Source of the DNA: an uncultured Chloroflexota bacterium
GTDB taxonomy: Bacteria > Chloroflexota > Dehalococcoidia > SM23-28-2 > RBG-16-64-32
Assembly (NCBI GenBank): GCA_913056415.1
Contig: CAJXNA010000044.1
Span: forward strand, 1-11,303
Length of the DNA stretch: 11,303 nucleotides
Reading direction: 5' to 3'
Under the pieces are notes generated by a model. That model was not told the DNA's origin, ran no database searches, and saw only the letters and a list, made by a program, of their open reading frames with translations. A program made the position numbers and the translations under genes. Positions 6,253 to 11,303 of this stretch are shown here, in pieces (position 1 is the stretch's first letter; every line of letters starts with the position of its first letter).

Positions 6253-6323
6253 CACTGTAACCTCTTAAGGCGAATGACCGTCATATTGAATGTGAAGCTT
6301 CTGGTGTTGGAGATACGTTTGTC

Positions 6324-6332
6324 TGCTATAAT
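6324..6332 (+). promoter_or_regulatory. Extended -10 promoter of ftsH
   Basis: TGC followed by TATAAT (6327-6332) is a perfect extended -10 element. The -35 region about 17 nt upstream (GTGTTG, 6304-6309) is poor, which is usual for extended -10 promoters. Transcription would start near 6339, giving a leader of about 60 nt that begins just before the stem-loop at 6348. No heat-shock (sigma32-like) consensus is evident. Confidence 0.6.
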
Positions 6333-6347
6333 TGTGACGGTGCGACA

Positions 6348-6371
6348 GGGTAGGCCATGCGAGGCCTACCC
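6348..6371 (+). promoter_or_regulatory. Stem-loop in the ftsH leader
   Basis: GGGTAGGCC (6348-6356) and GGCCTACCC (6363-6371) form a perfect 9-bp stem with a 6-nt loop, about 10 nt after the predicted transcript start and 10 nt before the Shine-Dalgarno AAGGTGG (6382-6388). No T-run follows, so it is not a standard terminator. It could stabilise the 5' end or bind a regulator. Confidence 0.5.
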
Positions 6372-6399
6372 TCAACATCCTAAGGTGGTTTTATAGATC

Positions 6400-8379
6400 A
6401 TGTACGGCCGCTGGCTACGAAACAGCTTTATCTACCTGCTGATCCTGGTGGCGATAGTCGCCATTGTTTTCACCCTGTTTGGCCAGGGTAGCTCTAGCGA
6501 TCAGGAGACCACGCTCACAGAATTTATCCGCGAGGCGCAGAACGGAAAAGTTGAGCGGGTTGAGGTGAGCGGCAGGGATCTAAAGTACTTCCTCACGGAT
6601 GACCCCAACGAGCAGACGTTCAAGACCAAAATGGAATCGGGCGATACCGTCCGCCAGGTACTGCAGGATGCTGGTATAGAGCCTGCGGAATTTCCGCCCA
6701 TCAAGCTTACGGAGCCCAGCTTCTGGAGCAGACTCCCCGGCATACTGCTTACGTTCCTGCCAATAATCTTCATCGTCGCCATCCTGTTCTTCTTCCTGCG
6801 CCAGGCGCAGGGCGGTAATAACCAAGCGATGAGCTTCGGCAAGAGCAAAGCCCGCATGTTCAGCGGCAACCGTCCCAGCGTGACGTTCCTGGACGTGGCT
6901 GGGGTGGAAGAGGCGAAGGAAGAACTGGGAGAGGTGGTAGAGTTCCTTAAGTACCCGGAGAAGTTTGCTGCCCTGGGCGCCCGCATCCCCAAGGGTGTCC
7001 TCCTGGTCGGCCCGCCTGGGACCGGCAAGACGTTGCTCGCCAAGGCCGTGGCCGGCGAGGCGGGCGTTCCATTCTTCAACATCAGCGGCTCGGAGTTCGT
7101 GGAGATGTTCGTGGGCGTTGGCGCCTCCCGTGTGCGTGACCTGTTCGAGCAGGCGAAGCGCAACTCGCCCTGCATCGTGTTCATCGACGAGATCGATGCC
7201 GTAGGCCGCCATCGCGGCGCCGGCCTCGGCGGCAGCCACGACGAGCGAGAGCAAACGCTGAACCAGATCCTAGTGGAGATGGACGGTTTCGAAACCAACA
7301 CCAACGTGATAATCGTCGCCGCTACCAACCGGCCGGACATCCTGGACCCGGCTCTGCTGCGCCCCGGCCGCTTCGACCGTCAGGTAATGCTGGACAAGCC
7401 GGACATCAAGGGCCGGAAGGCGATCCTTGAGGTCCACGCCAAGGGCAAGCCCCTGGACAGCGGCATCAGCCTGGAGATCATCGCCAAGCAGACTCCCGGC
7501 TTCTCCGGCGCCGACCTCGCCAACCTGGTGAACGAGGGCTGCATCCTGGCCGCGCGGCGCGGCAAGAAGAAAGTGACGATGTCGGAGTTCGACGAGGCGG
7601 TAGACCGCGTCATCGCCGGCCCGGAGCGGAAGAGCCGCGTTATCAGCGAGCGAGAACGGGAGATCATCGCTTACCACGAGGCCGGACACGCCCTGGTAGG
7701 GTACCTGCTCCCGAAGGCAGACCCGCCCTACAAGATAAGCATCGTCTCCCGCGGCATGGCCGGTGGCTTCACCCGCTTCATGCCGGAGGAAGACCGCCAC
7801 CTGTACACCAAGAGCCAGTTCAACGACATGCTGGCGGCTATCCTCGGCGGTATGGCGTCCGAGAAGTTGACATTCGACGAGGCGACCACGGGTCCCCAGG
7901 ACGACCTGCAGAAAGCCACCAGCCTGGCGCGCCAGATGGTCACCCAGTGGGGCATGAGCGAAAACCTGGGCCCGCGCACCTTCGGCCGCAAGGAGGAGAT
8001 GATCTTCCTGGGCCGTGAGATCTCCGAGCAACGCAACTACAGCGAGAAAGTGGCGGAGGAGATCGACGATGAGGTACGCCACATCGTCGATCAGGCGTAC
8101 CAAACTGCGACCAAGCAACTCACCAAGAACCGCGACAAGCTGGAGCAGCTCGTAAAGGTCCTGCGGGAGGAAGAGACGATAGAGGGCGAGGCCCTCCAGG
8201 CCATCCTCGATGCTAAGCCGGGCAAGGAGCCCGAGGAGTTGGTCAAGGCTGCGAAGAAGCCGAAGACGAACGAGGCCACGGACGGCAGCACAGATGAGAC
8301 ATCGGCGAAGAAGACCCCCAAGACTGAGCCGGGCCTGGCCTGGGAGGCACCCTCGCAGCTCGAACCGGATCAGCACTAG
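6400..8379 (+). CDS. ftsH: ATP-dependent zinc metalloprotease FtsH
   Basis: A 659-residue membrane-anchored AAA+ protease that degrades misassembled membrane proteins and selected cytoplasmic regulators as a hexamer. A first membrane helix lies at about residues 8-28, an extracytoplasmic domain at 30-110, and a second helix at about 111-133. The AAA domain has Walker A GPPGTGKT (204-211), Walker B CIVFIDEID (258-266), and the second region of homology ATNRPD...RPGRFDR (308-327) with arginine fingers. The zinc protease site is HEAGH (426-430), with D502 in TGPQDDL as the probable third ligand. The last 50 or so residues are a Lys/Glu/Thr-rich, probably disordered tail. The Shine-Dalgarno AAGGTGG ends 11 nt before the ATG. 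Monocistronic transcription from its own promoter is likely. The identification is certain. Confidence 0.98.
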   Translation: MYGRWLRNSFIYLLILVAIVAIVFTLFGQGSSSDQETTLTEFIREAQNGKVERVEVSGRDLKYFLTDDPNEQTFKTKMESGDTVRQVLQDAGIEPAEFPPIKLTEPSFWSRLPGILLTFLPIIFIVAILFFFLRQAQGGNNQAMSFGKSKARMFSGNRPSVTFLDVAGVEEAKEELGEVVEFLKYPEKFAALGARIPKGVLLVGPPGTGKTLLAKAVAGEAGVPFFNISGSEFVEMFVGVGASRVRDLFEQAKRNSPCIVFIDEIDAVGRHRGAGLGGSHDEREQTLNQILVEMDGFETNTNVIIVAATNRPDILDPALLRPGRFDRQVMLDKPDIKGRKAILEVHAKGKPLDSGISLEIIAKQTPGFSGADLANLVNEGCILAARRGKKKVTMSEFDEAVDRVIAGPERKSRVISEREREIIAYHEAGHALVGYLLPKADPPYKISIVSRGMAGGFTRFMPEEDRHLYTKSQFNDMLAAILGGMASEKLTFDEATTGPQDDLQKATSLARQMVTQWGMSENLGPRTFGRKEEMIFLGREISEQRNYSEKVAEEIDDEVRHIVDQAYQTATKQLTKNRDKLEQLVKVLREEETIEGEALQAILDAKPGKEPEELVKAAKKPKTNEATDGSTDETSAKKTPKTEPGLAWEAPSQLEPDQH

Positions 8380-8439
8380 CCTCGGATTCTCGCGTTATCA
8401 TCCCAGGGCTATTGGCACGCACTTTGCTGTGTCAGGAGA

Positions 8440-8468
8440 TGGACACTACATCGGCATGCGGTTAGAAT
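8440..8468 (+). promoter_or_regulatory. Promoter of the rplU-rpmA-rpmE operon
   Basis: TGGACA (8440-8445) and TAGAAT (8463-8468) are separated by 17 nt; each differs from the sigma70 consensus at one position. Transcription would start near 8475, leaving about 36 nt before the apparent initiation codon at 8511. The rest of the 131-nt gap after ftsH shows no clear terminator. Confidence 0.6.
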
Positions 8469-8510
8469 CGAACATCGGGCGTCATCAAGAGGCCCTAAGG
8501 AGGAAGTGAA

Positions 8511-9062
8511 ATCTACGCCATAGTCCGCAGCGGCGGCAAACAGTACAGGGTTGAGCCTGAGCAGCTCATCGACGTGGACAGCCTGCCGGTCGAGGTTGGC
8601 TCCACGGTTGAGATGACAGACGTCCTGCTCATTGCCGGCAACGGCGACGTTAAAGTCGGCCGTCCGGTTCTGGAGGGGGCGCGTGTGCTAGCAGAGGTGG
8701 TGGAGCAAGGCCGCGGTCCGAAGATAATCGTCTTCAAGTACAAGGCGAAGACTCGCTACCGCCGTCGCCGGGGCCACCGCCAGGGCTACACCCGGCTGGT
8801 GGTGCGCCAGATACTGACTGCGGAAGGGCCGCCGGAGGCAGAGGAGAAGCCCAAACGGCGCCGCCCGTCCAAAGCGAAGGCGGAGCCGAAGCCGGCCCGC
8901 CGAACGCGAGCCCGCAGGCCGAAAGCGGAGGCTGAGGCCACACCCGTCGAAGCCCAGGGAGCGGAGGCGAAGCCCGCGCCGCGAACACGTGCCCGCGGGC
9001 CCACTGCCAAGAGCGAAACCAAGAAGCCGAAAAGGACACGCACGAAGACGGAGAGTGGTTAG
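8511..9062 (+). CDS. rplU: 50S ribosomal protein L21 with ATC start and long basic tail
   Basis: L21 binds 23S rRNA in the large subunit. The core (residues 1-102) has YAIVRSGGKQYRV at the N-terminus and the diagnostic KIIVFKYKAKTRYRRRRGHRQ region (71-91), then GYTRLVVRQI. The frame has a TAA at 8496-8498 and no ATG, GTG or TTG before the conserved N-terminus. ATC at 8511 occupies the place of the usual Met1 of MYAI and lies 7 nt after TAAGGAGG (8496-8503). I therefore start the gene at ATC. The first conventional start, GTG 8574, would delete 21 conserved residues. Total length is 183 residues against about 103 for typical L21. The extra 80 residues are Lys/Arg/Ala/Pro/Glu rich with two copies of a PAxRTRARxP motif, probably disordered and rRNA-binding. 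It is followed by rpmA after 2 nt. Confidence 0.9.
   Translation: MYAIVRSGGKQYRVEPEQLIDVDSLPVEVGSTVEMTDVLLIAGNGDVKVGRPVLEGARVLAEVVEQGRGPKIIVFKYKAKTRYRRRRGHRQGYTRLVVRQILTAEGPPEAEEKPKRRRPSKAKAEPKPARRTRARRPKAEAEATPVEAQGAEAKPAPRTRARGPTAKSETKKPKRTRTKTESG
8889..9017 (+). repeat. Two-copy intragenic repeat in the L21 tail
   Basis: Residues 127-142 (8889-8936) and 154-169 (8970-9017) of L21 are diverged copies of a 16-residue unit with the common core KPAxRTRARxPxAxxE. The DNA copies differ at several codons, so this is an old duplication rather than a recent slippage event. Confidence 0.6.
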
Positions 9063-9064
9063 CG

Positions 9065-9340
9065 ATGGCACATAAGAAGAGCGGCGGTAGCGCTAAAAAC
9101 GGGCGCGACAGCCAATCCAAGCGGCTCGGCGTCAAGCGCTACGATGGTCAACTGGTGCTTCCGGGCACCATCATCGTGCGCCAGCGGGGCACCCGCATTC
9201 ACCCCGGCGTGAACGTAGGGATGGGCCGCGACTTTACAATCTTCGCCAAAGTGCCCGGCCGCGTGAAGTTCCAGCCCTTCCGTAAGGGCGGACAGAAGAA
9301 GGTTAGCGTGCTAGAGGTGAGCGAAGGGGCGACGGCATGA
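9065..9340 (+). CDS. rpmA: 50S ribosomal protein L27
   Basis: A 91-residue L27, beginning MAHKKSGGSAKNGRDS and continuing KRLGVKRYDGQ, the family signature. In the assembled ribosome the N-terminus reaches the peptidyl transferase centre and contacts tRNA. The start directly presents AHKK, so there is no cleavable N-terminal extension of the kind processed by Prp in Firmicutes. GGAGAG at 9050-9055 lies 9 nt upstream, inside the end of rplU. It is the second gene of the operon, and its stop overlaps the rpmE start by four bases (ATGA), implying coupled translation. The identification is certain. Confidence 0.98.
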   Translation: MAHKKSGGSAKNGRDSQSKRLGVKRYDGQLVLPGTIIVRQRGTRIHPGVNVGMGRDFTIFAKVPGRVKFQPFRKGGQKKVSVLEVSEGATA

Positions 9341-9537
9341 AGGCGAAAATCCACCCGGAGTACGTGGACGCGGTGTTCACCTGCGCCTGCGGCAACACCT
9401 GGGAGACACGAGCCACTAAGCCCCAGGTGCACATCGAAGTGTGCAGTAAGTGTCACCCGTTCTTCACCGGCGAGCAGCGCCTCGTGGATACGGCCGGCAG
9501 AGTAGAGCGGTTCAAGAGGCGCTACGGGCTGAAGTAG
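9337..9537 (+). CDS. rpmE: 50S ribosomal protein L31, zinc-binding type
   Basis: A 66-residue L31 starting MKAKIHPEY. Cysteines C16, C18, C36 and C39 make this the zinc-containing (C+) form, not the zinc-free paralogue made under zinc limitation. CSKCHPFFTG (36-45) is the family signature, and the protein ends with the basic VERFKRRYG segment. L31 forms a bridge between the two ribosomal subunits. It overlaps rpmA by ATGA and is followed by a strong hairpin at 9559-9589 that probably limits read-through into the next gene. Confidence 0.97.
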   Translation: MKAKIHPEYVDAVFTCACGNTWETRATKPQVHIEVCSKCHPFFTGEQRLVDTAGRVERFKRRYGLK

Positions 9538-9558
9538 CCCGTTGGAGATTCGATCAGT

Positions 9559-9591
9559 ATTCGGGCCGGGAGACGCTCTCGGCCCGAATTT
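9559..9591 (+). terminator. Hairpin terminator or attenuator after rpmE
   Basis: A 13-bp stem (9559-9571 with 9577-9589, one G-T pair) closes a 5-nt loop and is followed only by TTT. It lies 21 nt after the rpmE stop and ends about 20 nt before the next ATG. The stem is strong and the T-tract short, so partial termination between the ribosomal genes and the DUF1385 gene is likely. Confidence 0.65.
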
Positions 9592-9611
9592 CGTATAAAC
9601 AGGTAGACGAG

Positions 9612-10535
9612 ATGTCGAAGCAGACCCTGTACTACGGCGGCCAGGCGGTAATCGAAGGGGTGATGATCCGCGGCCCGCACAGCGTGGTCGTGGCCTGCCG
9701 CCGCCCCAACGGTGAGATCGCCGTTCGCCGCGAGACCCTGGGTGGCGTTTACACCGGCCTTCTCAGGCGCATCCCCTTCGTGCGAGGCGTCATCGTGCTG
9801 TGGGAGACGATGGCCCTGGGGATGCGCTCGCTCATCTACTCCTCCAACGTGGCCCTGGGCGAGGAGGAGAACGAGATCAGCCCCATAGCGGTCATAGGCA
9901 TGGGGCTGGCTGCTCTAGTTGTGGTGGCGGCGATCTTCTTCGCCGGGCCGGTGCTCCTCACGAGCTGGCTAGAGGGCAGGATCGATAGCTCCGTAGTCGT
10001 GGTCGTCATAGAAGGACTGCTCCGGCTGGCAATTCTGGTGGCCTACATCGGTCTCATCGGCCTGGTGCCCGACATCCGACGCGTTTACGCCTACCACGGC
10101 GCGGAGCACAAGTCCATCCACGCCCTGGAAGCGGGCGGCCCCCTGGAGCCGTCCGCTGTCCAGCGCCATCCCACGGCGCACGTGCGCTGCGGTACGAGTT
10201 TTCTTCTCACAATAGTCGTGGTATCGGTAGTGCTGTTTGCCGCCCTCGGTTCGCAGGAGCTGTGGATGCGCGTGGCGTCGCGGGTGGTTCTGATCCCCGT
10301 AATCGCCGCCATCGCCTACGAGCTGATCCGCCTCGGCGGACGTTTTTACGGCAACCCCGTGGCCCGCGTGCTGATGTGGCCCAACCTGGCGCTCCAAAAG
10401 CTCACCACCCGCCAGCCGGACGATTCGCAGGTAGAGGTGGCGCTGCGAGCGTTACGCGAGGTGATGGCACTGGAGGGCATGCAGCCGGCTGAGGCCGTGG
10501 AGAGCACCGCTACCACCCAAGCCCTGGAGGGCTAG
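9612..10535 (+). CDS. DUF1385 (YqhQ-like) membrane protein
   Basis: A 307-residue polytopic protein of the DUF1385 family. Conserved family segments are visible: GGQAVIEGVMIRGP (9-22), RGVIVLWE (58-65), YHGAEHKSIHALE (151-163), and HPTAHVRCGTSF (176-187) with H176, H180 and C183. Four hydrophobic stretches are likely membrane helices, at about 91-118, 127-147, 185-204 and 214-235. The His/Cys/Glu conservation suggests a metal- or cofactor-binding site, but the function is unknown. The family often lies between rpmE and prfA; here the upstream half of that order is kept and hisI, on the other strand, follows instead. ATG 9612 is preferred over 9450, which would overlap rpmE in another frame. 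The Shine-Dalgarno is weak (AGG about 8 nt upstream). Confidence 0.9.
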   Translation: MSKQTLYYGGQAVIEGVMIRGPHSVVVACRRPNGEIAVRRETLGGVYTGLLRRIPFVRGVIVLWETMALGMRSLIYSSNVALGEEENEISPIAVIGMGLAALVVVAAIFFAGPVLLTSWLEGRIDSSVVVVVIEGLLRLAILVAYIGLIGLVPDIRRVYAYHGAEHKSIHALEAGGPLEPSAVQRHPTAHVRCGTSFLLTIVVVSVVLFAALGSQELWMRVASRVVLIPVIAAIAYELIRLGGRFYGNPVARVLMWPNLALQKLTTRQPDDSQVEVALRALREVMALEGMQPAEAVESTATTQALEG

Positions 10536-10541
10536 CCCTCC
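10526..10541. terminator. Perfect palindrome between convergent genes, probable bidirectional hairpin
   Basis: A 16-bp perfect palindrome (GGAGGG, CTAG, CCCTCC) spans the stop codon of the DUF1385 gene and ends 10 nt before the hisI stop codon. As RNA it forms a 6-bp GC stem with a CTAG loop on either strand. There is no T-run, so it may block read-through in both directions or protect 3' ends rather than act as a classic intrinsic terminator. Confidence 0.45.
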
Positions 10542-10551
10542 GCGATATCTG

Positions 10552-10872
10552 CTAAGCGTCGACGGCCTCCAGCTCGCGGTAGAAGCAGGAGCGCTCGCCG
10601 GTGTGGCAGGCCGGCCCCGCCGGGTCCACCTTCAGCAGCAGCACGTCCTCGTCGCAGTCCTTGCGTATCTCGCGCACCGCCATCGTGTTGCCGGAGGTGG
10701 CGCCCTTGTGCCACAGCTCCCGCCGGCTGCGGCTCCAGAACCAGGCCTGGCCTGACTCCCGCGTGCGCCGCAGCGACTCCGCGTTCATCCAGGCGAACAT
10801 CAGCACCTCGCCGGTACTGTTGTCCTGGACGATGGCGGGTATAAGGCCGCGATCATCGAACTTCAGGGGCAT
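10552..10872 (-). CDS. hisI: Phosphoribosyl-AMP cyclohydrolase
   Basis: A 106-residue monofunctional HisI catalysing the third step of histidine synthesis, opening the adenine ring of phosphoribosyl-AMP. WSRSRRELWHKGATSGN (46-62) and DCDED (72-76) are the family signatures. C73, C89 (in GPACHTG) and C96 (in RSCFYR) bind zinc, and the aspartates of DCDED bind magnesium. The length shows that the HisE pyrophosphohydrolase domain found in fused HisIE proteins is absent, so hisE must lie elsewhere. The start has AAGGA 7 nt upstream and lies 16 nt after the hisF stop, so both are in one operon. Confidence 0.96.
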   Translation of the reverse strand: MPLKFDDRGLIPAIVQDNSTGEVLMFAWMNAESLRRTRESGQAWFWSRSRRELWHKGATSGNTMAVREIRKDCDEDVLLLKVDPAGPACHTGERSCFYRELEAVDA

Positions 10873-10888
10873 CGGATCGTCCTTTCGG

Positions 10889-11303
10889 CTAGAGACGTAC
10901 CGGCACCCCTCGCTCCGCCAGGTACTCCTTGACCTCGCGGATGCGGTGGGTGCCGAAGTGGAAGATGGAGGCGGCGAGCACGGCGTCCGCCTTCCCTTCA
11001 GCGATAGCGTCGTACAGGTGCTCCGGGTTGCCCGCGCCGCCGGAGGCGATGACCGGCACCGGCACGGATTCGGACACGGCGCGGGTAAGCTCGGTGTCGT
11101 AGCCTTCCTGCGTGCCGTCGGCGTCCATGCCGGTTAGCAGCAGCTCGCCGGCGCCCAGCTCGGCGCAGCGAACGGCCCACTTCACAACGTCCAGCTCCAC
11201 GGGCGTACCGCCGCCGATGCCGCCGTAGGTGTGCACCTGCCAACGGCCCTCGCCCGTCCTCTTGGCGTCGATAGCGACGACGATGCACTGGGCGCCGAAC
11301 TTG
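10889..11303 (-). CDS. hisF: Imidazole glycerol phosphate synthase subunit HisF, C-terminal part
   Basis: The frame stays open to the window edge, giving the last 137 or so residues of HisF; the N-terminus lies beyond 11303. HisF is the cyclase barrel that uses ammonia from HisH to make imidazole glycerol phosphate and AICAR. Visible segments, reading inward from the edge, are KFGAQCIVVAIDAKR, the ELGAGELLLTGMDADGT loop with the catalytic-type aspartates, PVIASGGAG (phosphate binding), and AASIFHFGTH near the end. The GTG at 11236 is an internal valine codon, not the start. The VHTYGGIGGGTPVELD segment is a little unlike the more usual HGG-R-TGLD form. The hisF-hisI order agrees with a his operon. 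Confidence 0.96.
   Translation of the reverse strand, partial: KFGAQCIVVAIDAKRTGEGRWQVHTYGGIGGGTPVELDVVKWAVRCAELGAGELLLTGMDADGTQEGYDTELTRAVSESVPVPVIASGGAGNPEHLYDAIAEGKADAVLAASIFHFGTHRIREVKEYLAERGVPVRL

Noticed and set aside
6274..6284. ATGAC-C-GTCAT palindrome upstream of ftsH
   Set aside because: Only 5 bp per arm; such palindromes occur by chance at this length and no regulator binding site is recognised.
7270..8376. Long minus-strand open frame opposite ftsH
   Set aside because: It mirrors the FtsH codons in a GC-rich gene, is leucine-rich with no recognisable domain, and has no independent start signals.
8477..8495. Possible L21 autoregulatory leader structure before rplU
   Set aside because: Only a 4-bp GGGC/GCCC stem with an 11-nt loop is visible in the short leader, too weak to call.
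8574..9062. L21 starting at GTG 8574 (162 residues)
   Set aside because: It deletes the conserved YAIVRSGGKQYRV N-terminus and has no suitable ribosome-binding site; the ATC at 8511 fits both.
1..11303. CRISPR arrays, tRNA or rRNA genes, insertion sequences, phage genes
   Set aside because: No regularly spaced repeats, cloverleaf or rRNA-like sequence, transposase or terminal repeats were recognised on reading both strands.

Overview
The window is a compact, GC-rich bacterial chromosome segment with short intergenic gaps and no sign of phage, insertion sequence, CRISPR array, tRNA or rRNA. Gene content and order (paired FmdB zinc ribbons, an ACAD10/11-type kinase beside an acyl-CoA dehydrogenase, RNase HII near YraN, L21-L27-L31 followed by a DUF1385 membrane protein) suggest a Chloroflexota, probably Dehalococcoidia-like, genome. 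That assignment is an inference from protein style, not from a marker-gene analysis.

Layout. (a) 26-2558, minus strand: a tightly packed set transcribed right to left, consisting of an APH-fold kinase, a RecB/Cas4-like PD-(D/E)XK nuclease with an apparent Fe-S cysteine set, and two collinear FmdB-type zinc-ribbon proteins. (b) 2687-3910, plus strand: an acyl-CoA dehydrogenase divergent from the kinase, with overlapping back-to-back promoters in the 128-nt gap. (c) 3926-5918 (or 5981), minus strand: rnhB, a phosphotriesterase-family metallohydrolase, then yraN. (d) 6061-6252, plus strand: a 62/63-residue 4-oxalocrotonate tautomerase-family protein. (e) 6400-8379, plus strand: ftsH, preceded by an extended -10 promoter and a perfect 9-bp stem-loop in the leader. 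(f) 8511-10535, plus strand: rplU-rpmA-rpmE, then a hairpin, then a DUF1385 protein. (g) 10552-11303, minus strand: hisI and the C-terminal half of hisF, running off the window.

Most genes are housekeeping: ribosome, membrane protein quality control, RNA:DNA hybrid removal and histidine synthesis. The metabolic part (kinase plus acyl-CoA dehydrogenase, with a possible lactonase nearby) resembles a split version of animal ACAD10/ACAD11 and may serve catabolism of hydroxy acids.

The most notable sequence-level observations are these. The rplU reading frame has no ATG, GTG or TTG at its conserved N-terminus; an ATC sits exactly where the initiator should be, 7 nt after a perfect Shine-Dalgarno. 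L21 also carries an approximately 80-residue basic, repeat-containing tail. The divergent promoter regions at 2616-2649 and 5930-6026 are unusually symmetric or overlapping. I do not see strong evidence for a wholly new biological system.
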